Source: Enterobacter genomosp. O (GTDB lineage Bacteria; Pseudomonadota; Gammaproteobacteria; Enterobacterales; Enterobacteriaceae). Taken from it: a stretch of DNA of 64,000 nucleotides. Both the position numbers and the translations under genes were made by a program. How positions within the stretch are numbered: position 1 is the stretch's first letter; each line of letters begins with the position of its first letter. The notes beneath the pieces are model-generated. The model saw only the letters and a list, made by a program, of their open reading frames with translations. It was not told the origin of the DNA and searched no databases. The stretch is from contig NZ_LECZ01000018.1 in NCBI RefSeq assembly GCF_001022965.1, positions 1 through 64,000 on the forward strand, in the 5' to 3' direction. Positions 43,850 through 53,460 of this stretch are shown here, in pieces.

Positions 43850-45052
43850 ATGACGGAACACGATAAATCCTCCGCCGTGGTTGAAGAGACCAGGGAGACT
43901 GTGGAGACAACGCCACAGCCAGAGACGACTGAGAAAACCGCTGAGAAGAAAAACGGCAGCAACAAAACGAGCCTCACGCTGAGCGCGATTGCCATCGCCA
44001 TTGCGCTGGCAGCAGGTGTTGGCCTGTACGGTTTGGTGAAGCAACAGGGTGCTAACCAGACGTCCACCAGCGATGCGCTGGTAAATCAGCTCACTGCCCT
44101 GCAAAAAGCGCAGGAGACGCAAAAAACCGAGCTGGAAACCGTGATTAAACAGCAGGCCGCCGCGCTTGCCGATGCGAACAGTAAACAGGAAGAGCTGACC
44201 AAACAGCTGGGCGAAGTGCAGCAGAAAGTCGCCACGATTTCCGGTACCGATGCCAAAACCTGGCTGCTCTCGCAGGCTGACTTCCTGGTGAAGCTCGCCG
44301 GACGTAAGCTCTGGAGCGATCAGGACGTCACCACTGCCGCCGCACTGCTGAAAAGCGCTGACGCAAGCCTGGCAGACATGAACGACCCAAGCCTTATTAC
44401 CGCACGTCGTGCGATCACTGAAGATATCGCCAGCCTCTCCGCCGTCTCACAGGTGGACTACGACGGCATTATCCTTAAAGTGAACCAGCTTTCGAATCAG
44501 ATTGATAACCTGCAGCTGGCGGATAACAACGACGACGACTCCCCGATGGACTCCGACGGCACCGAGCTTTCCACCTCCCTGAGCGAATGGCGCGTGAACC
44601 TGCAAAAAAGCTGGCAGAACTTTATGGACAGCTTTATCACCATCCGCCGCCGCGACGAAACCGCCGTACCGCTGCTGGCGCCGAACCAGGATATCTATCT
44701 GCGCGAAAACATTCGTTCCCGTCTGCTGGTAGCGGCACAGGCCGTGCCGCGTCATCAGGAAGAGACCTACAAACAGGCGCTGGATAACGTCTCAACGTGG
44801 GTACGCGCCTATTACAACACCGATGATGCGACGACAACCGCCTTCCTCGAAGACATTGATAAACTGAGCCAGCAGAACATCACTATGAACGTGCCGGATA
44901 AGCTGGCCAGCCAGCCGATTCTGGAGAAACTGATGCAGACGCGCGTACGTAATCTTCTGGCGCAGCCGGGCGTGCCGGCAGAGCAGACGGGCGGAGCGGC
45001 AGCCGCTCCTGCATCCGCACCCGCGCCTGAAAGCGCCCCGCAGGGAGAGTAA
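43850..45052 (+). CDS. hemX: HemX, hemCD-operon membrane protein
   Basis: HemX is a 400-residue inner-membrane protein of uncertain function, encoded with hemCD; it was once proposed to be a uroporphyrinogen-III methylase but has no such motif. The cytoplasmic N-terminus is acidic and Thr/Glu-rich (about 1-40), followed by one membrane helix (about 43-63) and a periplasmic coiled coil (about 70-130). The C-terminus is Ala/Pro-rich. hemY starts two bases after it. Confidence 0.95.
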   Translation: MTEHDKSSAVVEETRETVETTPQPETTEKTAEKKNGSNKTSLTLSAIAIAIALAAGVGLYGLVKQQGANQTSTSDALVNQLTALQKAQETQKTELETVIKQQAAALADANSKQEELTKQLGEVQQKVATISGTDAKTWLLSQADFLVKLAGRKLWSDQDVTTAAALLKSADASLADMNDPSLITARRAITEDIASLSAVSQVDYDGIILKVNQLSNQIDNLQLADNNDDDSPMDSDGTELSTSLSEWRVNLQKSWQNFMDSFITIRRRDETAVPLLAPNQDIYLRENIRSRLLVAAQAVPRHQEETYKQALDNVSTWVRAYYNTDDATTTAFLEDIDKLSQQNITMNVPDKLASQPILEKLMQTRVRNLLAQPGVPAEQTGGAAAAPASAPAPESAPQGE

Positions 45053-45054
45053 CG

Positions 45055-46254
45055 ATGCTAAAAGTTCTCTTACTCTTCATCCTGCTGATCGCCGGGATCG
45101 TGCTGGGGCCGATGCTTGCCGGTCATCAGGGCTACGTCCTGATCCAGACCGATAACTACAACATTGAAACCAGCGTAACGGGTCTGGCGATCATTCTGAT
45201 CCTCGGCGTGGTGGTGCTGTTTGCTCTCGAGTGGATCCTGCGCCGTATTTTCCGCACCGGTGCGCATACGCGCGGCTGGTTCGTTGGCCGCAAGCGTCGC
45301 CGCGCCCGCAAACAGACCGAACAGGCGCTGCTTAAGCTCGCAGAAGGTGACTATCAGCAGGTTGAAAAGCTGATGTCGAAAAACGCCGATCATGCCGAAC
45401 AGCCGGTGGTGAACTATCTGCTGGCTGCCGAAGCGGCGCAGCAGCGCGGTGACGAAGCCCGCGCCAATCAGCACCTGGAGCGGGCGGCAGAGCTGGCGCA
45501 TGGTGACCCGATTCCGGTGGAAATTACGCGCGTTCGTCTGCAGCTGGCGCGCAATGAGGACCACGCGGCTCGCCACGGTATTGACCGCCTGCTGGAAGTC
45601 GCGCCACGCCATCCGGAAGTGCTGCGTCTTGCCGAGCAGGCCTATATTCGTACCGGCGCGTGGGGCTCGCTGCTGGACATCATTCCGTCGATGGCGAAGG
45701 CCGAGGTCGGTGATGATGAACATCGTGATGAGCTTCAGCGCCTGGCATGGATTGGCCTGATGGATCAGGCGCGCGCCGACCTGGGCAGCGACGGACTAAA
45801 AACGTGGTGGAAGAATCAGAGCCGTAAAACGCGCCAGCAGATCCCTCTGCAGGTGGCGATGGCGGAACATCTCATTGAATGTGACGATCACGACACCGCA
45901 CAGGAGATCCTTCTCGACGGCCTGAAGCGCCAGTACGACGATCGTCTGGTGATGGTGATCCCGCGCCTGAAAACCAACAACCCTGAGCAAGTCGAGAAAG
46001 TGCTGCGTCAGCAGATTAAAACCGTCGGTGATCGCCCGCTGCTGTGGAGCACGCTCGGTCAGTCCCTGATGAAGCACGGTGAATGGCAAGAGGCAAGCCT
46101 CGCCTTCCGCGCGGCGCTGAAACAGCGTCCTGATGCCTTTGACTACGCGTGGCTTGCCGATACGCTGGACAAGCAGCATAAGCCGGAAGAGGCAGCCGCC
46201 ATGCGCCGCGATGGGCTGTTGCTGACGCTGCAAAATAACGGTAACCCGCAATAA
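45055..46254 (+). CDS. hemY: HemY, TPR-containing membrane protein
   Basis: HemY is 399 residues with two N-terminal membrane helices (about 5-25 and 42-62) and a basic cytoplasmic stretch (RKRRRARKQ), then TPR-like repeats (about 100-390). It is linked to haem production or protoporphyrin handling at the end of the operon; biochemical activity is unclear. A strong terminator follows 6 bases later. Confidence 0.95.
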   Translation: MLKVLLLFILLIAGIVLGPMLAGHQGYVLIQTDNYNIETSVTGLAIILILGVVVLFALEWILRRIFRTGAHTRGWFVGRKRRRARKQTEQALLKLAEGDYQQVEKLMSKNADHAEQPVVNYLLAAEAAQQRGDEARANQHLERAAELAHGDPIPVEITRVRLQLARNEDHAARHGIDRLLEVAPRHPEVLRLAEQAYIRTGAWGSLLDIIPSMAKAEVGDDEHRDELQRLAWIGLMDQARADLGSDGLKTWWKNQSRKTRQQIPLQVAMAEHLIECDDHDTAQEILLDGLKRQYDDRLVMVIPRLKTNNPEQVEKVLRQQIKTVGDRPLLWSTLGQSLMKHGEWQEASLAFRAALKQRPDAFDYAWLADTLDKQHKPEEAAAMRRDGLLLTLQNNGNPQ

Positions 46255-46287
46255 ATAAAAAGGAGGCCAGACGGCCTCCTTTTTTTA
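46255..46287 (+). terminator. intrinsic terminator of hemCDXY
   Basis: Stem AGGAGGCC (46261-46268) with GGCCTCCT (46273-46280), loop of 4, then TTTTTTT. A-rich bases also precede the stem, so it could act in both directions. Confidence 0.92.
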
Positions 46288-46426
46288 TCGCCTTTCTCCT
46301 GCTACATTCTTTACACCCACATCTGTAAACGAACCCGCCAATGTAACGATGTCTTTTCATTAACCTTTTTTCACACACGCGCACTTTCTGCAGCGTGGAT
46401 TAAATCGTTTTTGAAAGGATATCTTC

Positions 46427-47638
46427 ATGAACTCGCTTTTGTATGCGCTTATTGAAGCGCTGCGCTGCCACCGCTGGCTGCGCCTGCTTGCCTGTGCTTT
46501 TATCTTCTCTTCGCTGGGAAATGGTTTAACCCAGGTCGTGGTCTTTGGTTTACTGTTAGCGTGGTCGGCCCCGCCCGCCCTGCTAACCCTCGCTTTTCTT
46601 TTCGCTACGGTTCCGGGATTCATCGGCAGCACGATCGGCGAAAAGCTGTGCTCGCGCTATTCTCCAGTATTCCTGCTGATACTGACCGAGGGGCTGGGAT
46701 TGCTCGCCCTGCTCTTCCCCCTGCTCGGGGCGGGTTATCACAGCATTGCCTCGCTACTCGCCGTGCAATCCACCGAAGCGCTGCTCAGCGGGATGAGCTG
46801 GCCCGCGCTGACAATGCTCTTTAAGCGCGGACTTAGCGAAGCAGAGCTGCCTGCTGCGACCTGTCTGGAAAATGTGATTTTTGCTTCTCAGGTGTTATTG
46901 GGTACCGGACTCGGCGTGGTGCTGTTCAAGCAGACCTCAGTGTTTACCTTGCTGGCTATTGATGCCGCCAGCTTTCTCGGGTCGCTGTTGCTGCTGTGGC
47001 TGGCTGGGCGCCGGTTTTCTGCGCCATTGCTACCGCTCACCGGTGAAGAGGCAGCCCCCGCGCCACTGCGCTGGCAGACATTGACCGTTCGGCAAAAGCG
47101 CAGCCTGCTCATTCTGCCGGCGCTGGCGGCAGTCGGCTCACCGGCTATGGCGCTACTTCCTGCCCTGGCGCAGCAGCTCCATCCTCAGGATGCGGCGGGT
47201 CTTGCCCTGCCTCTGCTTTGCGCAAGGAGCATGGGACAACTTTGCGGCCCCATGCTCCTGAAAAAAGAGAGCCTGACGCGCTTTGCCGCTCGCACCCCGC
47301 GAATCATCGTTTGTCTCGGTATCTTTCTGGCCGCTTATGGAATGCTGCCGTTGTTGTCCGGGTGGATGGCATTTGCGCTGGGGATGATCTTTATCGCGCA
47401 TCTGGCCTCGAACGTTCTCTTCGCGGCCGGCACGTTTGGCGTACTGAGCAGTTTTCATATCACGCAAACCGCGTCGGCCAGCGGTAAAGCCTGGCGCTGG
47501 CAAACGCTCAGCGCCTCTCTTTTCACCGGCATTACAGCGATGGTGGCAGTTGGGCTTGGCTCAGTGCTGGCGCTCTATACGGTATCGTCAGCCGCCCTGC
47601 TGTTGGTCGCCCTGATCATGCGTGGGTATCGGGAATAA
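46427..47638 (+). CDS. MFS family permease, function unknown
   Basis: This is a 403-residue protein with about twelve hydrophobic segments, a central cytoplasmic loop (about 195-225) and a charged loop GEKLCSRYSP after the second helix, as in major-facilitator permeases. I do not recognise a specific subfamily or substrate. The start has AAGGATA 6 bases before ATG. E. coli K-12 has aslA and aslB in the stretch between glmZ and the tRNAs and no permease after hemY, so this is an accessory insertion in the lineage. It runs rightward and meets glmZ, which is on the other strand. Its own terminator is likely the glmZ hairpin read the other way, though with a weak T tract. Confidence 0.85.
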   Translation: MNSLLYALIEALRCHRWLRLLACAFIFSSLGNGLTQVVVFGLLLAWSAPPALLTLAFLFATVPGFIGSTIGEKLCSRYSPVFLLILTEGLGLLALLFPLLGAGYHSIASLLAVQSTEALLSGMSWPALTMLFKRGLSEAELPAATCLENVIFASQVLLGTGLGVVLFKQTSVFTLLAIDAASFLGSLLLLWLAGRRFSAPLLPLTGEEAAPAPLRWQTLTVRQKRSLLILPALAAVGSPAMALLPALAQQLHPQDAAGLALPLLCARSMGQLCGPMLLKKESLTRFAARTPRIIVCLGIFLAAYGMLPLLSGWMAFALGMIFIAHLASNVLFAAGTFGVLSSFHITQTASASGKAWRWQTLSASLFTGITAMVAVGLGSVLALYTVSSAALLLVALIMRGYRE

Positions 47639-47643
47639 GACAT

Positions 47644-47846
47644 AAAAAAACGCCTGCTATAAAAGCAGGCGTTAAAACAGGTCTGTAAGACAACATATTT
47701 GGTGCTTCACTCAACGTTGTGTCCATGGTGTCTGATGAGGCCGAAGCGACATCTGTCAGTGGACGATAAGCACCGTAAATGGCTCTGCGTCATTCCTGAG
47801 TTTATGAGGCACTAAGGCGAACATAAGAGATGGAATGAGCATCTAC
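47644..47846 (-). ncRNA. glmZ: GlmZ small RNA
   Basis: GlmZ activates glmS translation by base pairing with its mRNA. It is Hfq-bound and is cleaved by RNase E when RapZ presents it under high glucosamine-6-phosphate. The minus-strand RNA starts GTAGATGCTCATTCCATC, has the CCTCATAAACTC and CACCATGGACACAACG segments, and ends in the GCCTGCTTTTATAGCAGGC hairpin with a T tract (47650-47644). This matches the E. coli sequence very closely; about 203 nt versus about 207. The promoter has sigma54 elements. Confidence 0.95.
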
Positions 47847-47857
47847 ACGTATATTAT

Positions 47858-47873
47858 TGCACGTAACGTGCCA
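47858..47873 (-). promoter_or_regulatory. sigma54 promoter of glmZ
   Basis: On the minus strand TGGCACGTTACGTGCA has GG and GC separated by 10 bases, matching the -24/-12 RpoN consensus. The predicted start is within one base of the GlmZ 5' end. An overlapping TAATAT could be a sigma70 -10, but no good -35 is placed for it. Confidence 0.88.
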
Positions 47874-47979
47874 ACATGACATCCAGAAGTTTTACATGAC
47901 GCAACATTTTAAGATAAAAGGAAATTATGCTGTTGGGTGCCGTCTTAATCGCTACAACATATCGGTCAATGCAGAAATT

Positions 47980-47997
47980 TGTCGCCAGGAGGAGACA
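47980..47997. promoter_or_regulatory. GlrR (activator) binding site for glmZ
   Basis: TGTC-GCCAGGAGGA-GACA is a perfect TGTC-N10-GACA, the GlrR recognition sequence, about 140 bases upstream of the glmZ start, the usual range for a sigma54 activator. Other sites expected near it are not perfect in this stretch. Confidence 0.85.
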
Positions 47998-48110
47998 GCA
48001 AAAGCCATGGATAATAAATATGTTTATTTTCAAATGATTACGTGTCGCTGAATCGCGACAATGAAACAGGACGCTGTCGGGGAATGACTACAAGGGTGAA
48101 AAAGTGGCAG

Positions 48111-48139
48111 AAAACAAAAAACCCCGCCGAAGCGGGGTT
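48111..48139 (-). terminator. intrinsic terminator of the tRNA operon
   Basis: Minus-strand hairpin ACCCCGC/GCGGGGT (loop TTCG) is followed by TTTTTTGTTTTC. It lies immediately after the Pro tRNA. Confidence 0.93.
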
Positions 48140-48145
48140 CAAAAT

Positions 48146-48222
48146 TGGTCGGCGAGAGAGGATTCGAACCTCCGACCCACTGGTCCCAAACCAGTTGCGC
48201 TACCAAGCTGCGCTACTCGCCG
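48146..48222 (-). tRNA. proM: tRNA-Pro(TGG)
   Basis: A 77-nt cloverleaf with acceptor CGGCGAG/CTCGCCG, anticodon loop TTTGGGA (anticodon TGG) and T loop GGTTCGAATCC. The CCA is encoded at the 3' end. Last of the Arg-His-Leu-Pro run. Confidence 0.97.
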
Positions 48223-48268
48223 ATGTACTGCTTTTTTGAATTTTTAGTTCAATTCATTTAAAAAGTCG

Positions 48269-48354
48269 TGGTGCGAGGGGGGGGACTCGAACCCCCACAT
48301 CCAAAGGACACTAACACCTGAAGCTAGCGCGTCTACCAATTCCGCCACCTTCGC
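48269..48354 (-). tRNA. leuT: tRNA-Leu(CAG)
   Basis: About 86-nt cloverleaf, with acceptor GCGAAGG and CCTTCGC-type pairing, the class II long variable arm, and anticodon loop CTTCAGG (anticodon CAG). CCA encoded. Third in the operon. Confidence 0.97.
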
Positions 48355-48376
48355 AATTCACAACTCTTTCAAATAA

Positions 48377-48452
48377 TGGGGTGGCTAATGGGATTCGAAC
48401 CCACGACAACTGGAATCACAATCCAGGGCTCTACCAACTGAGCTATAGCCAC
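48377..48452 (-). tRNA. hisR: tRNA-His(GTG)
   Basis: 76-nt tRNA with acceptor GTGGCTA, anticodon loop TTGTGAT (GTG), and CCA. Histidine tRNA needs the extra G at -1 to be left by processing; the base before the start is G/C in context, consistent with the family. Confidence 0.96.
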
Positions 48453-48516
48453 CACTGTATTCTTTCACGCGGTACTGACTACTTCTCAGACCACCGCAGC
48501 TCCAGCACCGGGTTAA

Positions 48517-48593
<77 letters not shown>

Positions 48594-48614
48594 TTAGCGC
48601 CGTTGCGGGGCTGG

Positions 48615-48643
48615 ATATTACGTACCTCCGTCCCCGCTGTCTA
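48615..48643 (-). promoter_or_regulatory. tRNA operon promoter
   Basis: On the minus strand TAGACA (-35, 48643-48638) and TAATAT (-10, 48620-48615) are separated by 17 bases and followed by a GC-rich discriminator CCAGCCCCGC, as expected for a stringently controlled stable-RNA promoter. Confidence 0.85.
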
Positions 48644-48695
48644 GTGCTTTTTTGAAAAAAATGCGCGTTTGGTTATGGTTTGCACATTTTGCCGC

Positions 48696-50081
48696 TTATT
48701 CCTCCACTTTCTGCGTGTTGGCACGGCGACCCAGGCCAAAAAGCTTATAAGCAGCCGTCACGGCCGCCAGGAAGATCACCCCGACAAACAGCGACATGCG
48801 GGTATCTTCATTAAAGTACATCCCGATTAATACGCAAATCAGGAACGCCATCGTCAAATAGTTCGCATAGGGGAACAGAATTGAGCGGAACGGATGGCTT
48901 TCAATCGCCTTTTTATGCGCATGACGGAAACGCAGCTGGCTGATGAGGATCACAAACCACGGCACCATGCCCGGTAGTACGCTGGCGCTATAGACATAAA
49001 CGAACACGCGCTGCGGATTAGGGATGATGTAATTCAGGCAGGAGCCAACCAGCAGGATAGCAATGGAGACCGCCACACCAGCCACCGGCACACCTGCACG
49101 TGAGACTTTACTCATCGCCGAAGGCAGCTGGTTATTCTTTGAAAGTGCATAAAGCATACGCCCGCAGCTGTACATCCCGCTATTACAGCCTGACAGCGCT
49201 GCCGTCAGGACCACAAAGTTGATGATACCCGCCGCCGCCGTGATGCCAATTTTGGCGAAGGTTAATACAAACGGGCTACCCGTCGTGCCGATTTCGTTCC
49301 ACGGGAAGATAGTCACGATGACGAAGATCGCGCCCACGTAGAAAATCAGGATACGCCACAGCACTTTGCCCACCGCGCTACGCAGCGTAACCTGCGGGTT
49401 TTTCGCTTCACCGGCGGTAATGCCGATCAGCTCTACGCCCTGATACGAGGCCACAACGATACACAGCGCCGTCAGGAAGCCCTTCCAGCCGCCGGCGAAG
49501 AAGCCGCCGTTTTCGGTCAGGTTGCCAAAGCCGATAGCGTGTCCACCGTTGCCAAAGCCGAAGAAAATCACGCCCAGGCCGACAACAATCATCACGATAA
49601 TGGTGGTGACTTTGATCATTGCGAACCAGAACTCAATTTCACCGTAAAGACGCACGGCAGCCAGGTTTGCCAGCGCCACCAGCCCCACGGCAATCAGCGC
49701 GGGTATCCACTGGACCATGTCCGGGAACCAGAACTGAACGTAGACCCCTATCGCGGTGATCTCGGAGATGCCCACCGCCATCCACATAAACCAGTATGAC
49801 CAGGCCGTCAGATAGCCGAAGAACGGGCTCATATAGCGATGCGCATAAACGGCGAAGGAGCCGGTTACCGGCTCCAGGAAGAGCATTTCGCCCATAGAGC
49901 GCATGATGAAGAAAACAAACAGCCCGGCAATAATGTACGCCAGTAATACGGAAGGGCCTGCCCATTTGAGCGTGCTTGCCGAGCCCATAAACAGGCCCAC
50001 GCCGATAGTGCCGCCCAGCGCTATCAGTTCTATATGACGAGCTTCCAGCCCACGCTGTAGCTCCGGTTTTTTCTCTGCCAT
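48696..50081 (-). CDS. yifK: amino acid permease YifK (ThrP)
   Basis: YifK, also called ThrP, is a threonine/serine:proton symporter of the APC amino acid permease family (AAT), inner membrane. The 461 residues have twelve helices and the family N-terminus [26 protein letters not shown] (about 11-36). Consistent length with E. coli. In E. coli it is regulated by GcvB and Lrp. It lies between the tRNA operon and wecG. Confidence 0.97.
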   Translation of the reverse strand: MAEKKPELQRGLEARHIELIALGGTIGVGLFMGSASTLKWAGPSVLLAYIIAGLFVFFIMRSMGEMLFLEPVTGSFAVYAHRYMSPFFGYLTAWSYWFMWMAVGISEITAIGVYVQFWFPDMVQWIPALIAVGLVALANLAAVRLYGEIEFWFAMIKVTTIIVMIVVGLGVIFFGFGNGGHAIGFGNLTENGGFFAGGWKGFLTALCIVVASYQGVELIGITAGEAKNPQVTLRSAVGKVLWRILIFYVGAIFVIVTIFPWNEIGTTGSPFVLTFAKIGITAAAGIINFVVLTAALSGCNSGMYSCGRMLYALSKNNQLPSAMSKVSRAGVPVAGVAVSIAILLVGSCLNYIIPNPQRVFVYVYSASVLPGMVPWFVILISQLRFRHAHKKAIESHPFRSILFPYANYLTMAFLICVLIGMYFNEDTRMSLFVGVIFLAAVTAAYKLFGLGRRANTQKVEE

Positions 50082-50246
50082 AGATCCTCGATTGTGTTTG
50101 CTGTTTCCCGGCTTAAGACCGGGTATTGTTTTTTAGGGGTACTAAAATACGGAGCGAATGGTTTCTTAAAATCTGCCAAATGGCAAACGATGCATTAAAA
50201 AAATGAATGCATTGCACAGATTATCAGCAGTTTTGCAGGCGAGTTG

Positions 50247-50270
50247 CAGCGCGAATAGCATATCGCGCTA
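50247..50270. other. hairpin after wecG
   Basis: AGCGCGA (50248-50254) pairs with TCGCGCT (50263-50269) across an 8-base loop, 9 bases after the wecG stop. It may be a 3' hairpin of the wec mRNA; no T tract follows, so an intrinsic terminator is not certain. Confidence 0.5.
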
Positions 50271-50278
50271 CATTTTGA

Positions 50279-51019
50279 TTACATTTTCCCGGTGTAATGC
50301 CAGGCGAGGTAGCGTAGCAGTCGGATCTGTCGTTTAAGGCGCGTCGGTTGCGATAACAGGCGGTACAGCCACTCCAGCCCCAGATTTTGCCAAATCTTCG
50401 GCGCGCGCTTAACGTGGCCGGTAAAGACGTCGTACGTGCCGCCGACGCCCATGTAGAGTGCGTCCGGACAAACCTGACGGCAGTCACGCATCAGGATCTC
50501 CTGGCGCGGAGAACCCATCGCCACGGTGACAATTTTTGCCCCGCTATCGCGAACGCGCTCAAACAGAGCCTGCCGTTCTTCAGGTTTGAAGTAACCATCC
50601 TGGCTGCCGACAATATTAACATTCCATTGACGACGCAGTTTCTCCTCGGTCTGGGCCAGTATCTCCGGCTTCCCGCCAATCAGGAACACTGGCGTGCCCT
50701 GCGCGCCTGCGCGAGCCATGAGCTGCTCCCAGAGATCGGCACCCGCCACGCGGGAAACATTAGCGTCAGGATACTTTTTACGAATAGAGCGGACCACGCT
50801 GATCCCGTCCGCGTATTTGAATTCAGCCGCGCCGATCAGGCTTTTGACCTCGGCGTTATCTTCGACGGCCAGCATCTTTTCCGCATTGATGGCGACCAGC
50901 GTGCCGGATTTCATCTGGCCGTCGGCGAACAGAAAATCCAGCGCGTGCTGCATGTTGCGCCAGCCAATAAGCTGCAGACCACGTAGCGCATAGCGCGGTG
51001 CAGAAATGTTATCAGTCAT
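50279..51019 (-). CDS. wecG: UDP-N-acetyl-D-mannosaminuronic acid transferase WecG
   Basis: WecG (formerly RffM) adds ManNAcA to lipid I (GlcNAc-PP-undecaprenol) to make ECA lipid II. The 246 residues belong to GT26 (WecG/TagA/CpsF), with the conserved block GSPRQEILM (168-176). It is last in the ECA cluster, 12 bases after wzyE. Confidence 0.96.
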   Translation of the reverse strand: MTDNISAPRYALRGLQLIGWRNMQHALDFLFADGQMKSGTLVAINAEKMLAVEDNAEVKSLIGAAEFKYADGISVVRSIRKKYPDANVSRVAGADLWEQLMARAGAQGTPVFLIGGKPEILAQTEEKLRRQWNVNIVGSQDGYFKPEERQALFERVRDSGAKIVTVAMGSPRQEILMRDCRQVCPDALYMGVGGTYDVFTGHVKRAPKIWQNLGLEWLYRLLSQPTRLKRQIRLLRYLAWHYTGKM

Positions 51020-51031
51020 TACTATCCTTAC

Positions 51032-52384
51032 TCAGACTTGCGACAGCGTCGTGCTGCCTTGTCGCTCGCGCTTGTGCACAAGCCCTGCGCTGTCAAACAG
51101 CCAGTACAAAAGTTTGGCCAGTAGCAGGCAGAGGCCGAAAACCACCATGAAGAAGACCACGCGCGAAACGAACGAGTCCAGACCTTCGCGCGCCAGAACG
51201 ATCATATTGAAAATGGCACCAAAGCAGAAGCTGTGCAAAATGGCTGCTTTATAGCGGTTGGTCTCTTCGTTGCCGCGCAGGTAAAGCCAATCGAACCACT
51301 TTATGATCAACCCCACGGCAACCGCTCCGGGCAGAATGAACCACGCCCCGCCCATCACCACCAGTGAACCGATAAGCGTAGGCGAGATTGCCAGACCGGA
51401 ATGGTTGTTCAGCACTTCCCAGGTAAAGTAGTTCGCCGTATTCAGCACCACGCCAGGCCGGTCCGGCCATAGCCAGGAAGGGATAAAGACGTAGAAGTCG
51501 CGAACAATCGGCGCCAGTCCCTGGAAATCAATCTTGTCGTAGTTTTGCAGCAGCAGTGCCAGGTTTTCCCACGGCGAGAACGTATCGCGCGTGAGGTAAA
51601 GGAACGTGTAAAACGCCTCATCACCCGCCACGTTCATTCCATATCGCTTCAGCGCCAGCCAGAACATCCCCACAATGCCAAACACCCCTGCCGCAACCAG
51701 CATCCACAGCGAGATCCAGCCGCGGATGATGCCGATAAACAGGAAGATGGCGAAGGCGATGATGATGTTAGCGCGCGTCCCCCCCACAATCATGTAGGTC
51801 AGGATGCCAAACGCGACGGTACTGACCAGGAAGAACAGCCACGCTTTGCTGTCCTGGCGCAGGAAGAAGATCACCAGCATCGCCGGGATGAAGAAGTAGA
51901 AGAACCGCTTAAGCGCCACGCCAGACACTTCAGCAGAAAAAATCTGGCTGTAGGAGTGAAGCTTAAACAGCAGGAAGCCGTTATGCATGAAGAAGATGCC
52001 GACACTGACCAGGGCAATCGTCATCAGCATCACCCACGTCAGGTGGGTCTCCACCCGATTCATGGTAAAAAGCGCCCGGCGCGGCGCATCGGCGTGCGCT
52101 GAACGCAGACGCGTTTTATAGGTGACGTAGTACACCGCATAGAAGCAGGTCGCTGCCAGAAGCGCCTGGAGGAGAATTTCCGGCGGTGCGACGCTCACGT
52201 CAAAACGGAAGACCAGAATGCTGGTCAACGGGAAACCGAAAAAGAACGTCAGCAGAAACAATAGCGAGAAGAACACGTTAAAGTTGAAACGTACGCGGCG
52301 GAACTCAAACCAGGTGAGCGTGGCGATAAACAGGGCGCTCAGAAGCCAAACGACCAGTAAACCGCTGAATTGCAACTGGCTCAT
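51032..52384 (-). CDS. wzyE: ECA polysaccharide chain polymerase WzyE
   Basis: WzyE polymerises ECA trisaccharide repeats in the periplasmic leaflet with WzzE and WzxE. The 450 residues, about eleven membrane helices, match E. coli; the conserved [15 protein letters not shown] segment and the [12 protein letters not shown] loop are present. I chose ATG 52384 because it overlaps wecF by 4 bases and gives the family start MSQLQFSG; an ATG at 52423 gives a non-family extension. Confidence 0.95.
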   Translation of the reverse strand: MSQLQFSGLLVVWLLSALFIATLTWFEFRRVRFNFNVFFSLLFLLTFFFGFPLTSILVFRFDVSVAPPEILLQALLAATCFYAVYYVTYKTRLRSAHADAPRRALFTMNRVETHLTWVMLMTIALVSVGIFFMHNGFLLFKLHSYSQIFSAEVSGVALKRFFYFFIPAMLVIFFLRQDSKAWLFFLVSTVAFGILTYMIVGGTRANIIIAFAIFLFIGIIRGWISLWMLVAAGVFGIVGMFWLALKRYGMNVAGDEAFYTFLYLTRDTFSPWENLALLLQNYDKIDFQGLAPIVRDFYVFIPSWLWPDRPGVVLNTANYFTWEVLNNHSGLAISPTLIGSLVVMGGAWFILPGAVAVGLIIKWFDWLYLRGNEETNRYKAAILHSFCFGAIFNMIVLAREGLDSFVSRVVFFMVVFGLCLLLAKLLYWLFDSAGLVHKRERQGSTTLSQV

Positions 52385-53460
52385 GCGTTGTCTCCTGCAG
52401 CGATACGCAGCGCACGGTGCCACGGCGTGAGGTAATTCGGGCTAAAGAAGTCGATGGAATTTTTATCCACGAGCGCCAGCTGCCGCTGTGCTTCCCGAAC
52501 AACCTCTTCATTGAGCACATCGGTGGTGAACAGCACCGGAAGATGCTGTTCGGCCATATCCTGCCAGAACGGGTTGTCGCGGTTGAGCACGCAGGGGATC
52601 CCCGCCTGAATCAGCAGGCACAGTGTGCCAATGCCCTGCTGACGGGCAAAGATAAAATACCCAAGGTCGCATTTTCTCAGCAGCGTCAGATATTCATCAA
52701 ATTCCAGCTTATCCCGCAGTATATGCAAATTTTCCGCGCTGAATAAGGCTAGCCCCTGCTGGCGAACCTCATCAATGTAAGCGTCGTTGTTGGCGGGATA
52801 GCCCATCGGCACCACCACGTTCACCGTGTCGCCAAACTGCTGGTGCACCGCCCTGAGCGCCGCGACATGTTCGTTACTGCGATCGCCGGAATTCCCCACC
52901 AGGATCGTCAGCTTGCCTTCACGCATCGTGTCATTCGCCATGGCGTTCAGCGCCGGGTTCATCCGGGTCGGGAAATAGAGTAGTTCGCCGCGCACGTTTG
53001 GGTGCTGCTTCGCAAAATAGTTGAGATCGCCACGGGTAGCAAAAACGCAGCCCACCCTTCCCTGTGCCATACGGCGCAGCGGATAGAAAAGACGGAATTT
53101 CCAGCCGCGGGAGACTTCATAGAGATCGGCACCCCAGATATGCCAGCTACACTGGGAAGGCTTGATCCCCCCGCTGAGGAGTGCCAGCCACAGGCCGGTA
53201 TTAAACTGCCCGTGGAAGAAAAATCGCTGGTCACGATCCGCTTTGGCTTTGGCAATAACTGCCTTCGCCAGCGTAGCCTTATCCGGCCAGAAGCTCATCT
53301 TCAGCGCCGGAAATGCGGCGCTCAGGCCCTTATCCTGACCTGTAACCATAAACTCGCGCGCATCAGGATTACCCGATGCCAGCTCGTCGTTGAAGAACCG
53401 CAAAACGGTCTGGTTATGGTGTGGGATATCCGATCCCAGGATGTGAATCAGTGCAGTCAT
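52381..53460 (-). CDS. wecF: TDP-N-acetylfucosamine:lipid II transferase WecF
   Basis: WecF (RffT) transfers 4-acetamido-4,6-dideoxygalactose (Fuc4NAc) to lipid II to make ECA lipid III. The 359 residues belong to GT56. Conserved features include [14 protein letters not shown] at the N-terminus and [12 protein letters not shown] (about 189-200). It overlaps wzxE and wzyE by 4 bases on each side. Confidence 0.95.
   Translation of the reverse strand: MTALIHILGSDIPHHNQTVLRFFNDELASGNPDAREFMVTGQDKGLSAAFPALKMSFWPDKATLAKAVIAKAKADRDQRFFFHGQFNTGLWLALLSGGIKPSQCSWHIWGADLYEVSRGWKFRLFYPLRRMAQGRVGCVFATRGDLNYFAKQHPNVRGELLYFPTRMNPALNAMANDTMREGKLTILVGNSGDRSNEHVAALRAVHQQFGDTVNVVVPMGYPANNDAYIDEVRQQGLALFSAENLHILRDKLEFDEYLTLLRKCDLGYFIFARQQGIGTLCLLIQAGIPCVLNRDNPFWQDMAEQHLPVLFTTDVLNEEVVREAQRQLALVDKNSIDFFSPNYLTPWHRALRIAAGDNA

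Noticed and set aside
47857-48051. 64-codon plus-strand frame upstream of the tRNA genes
   Set aside because: It runs across the glmZ promoter and GlrR site, has no ribosome-binding site and no known family.
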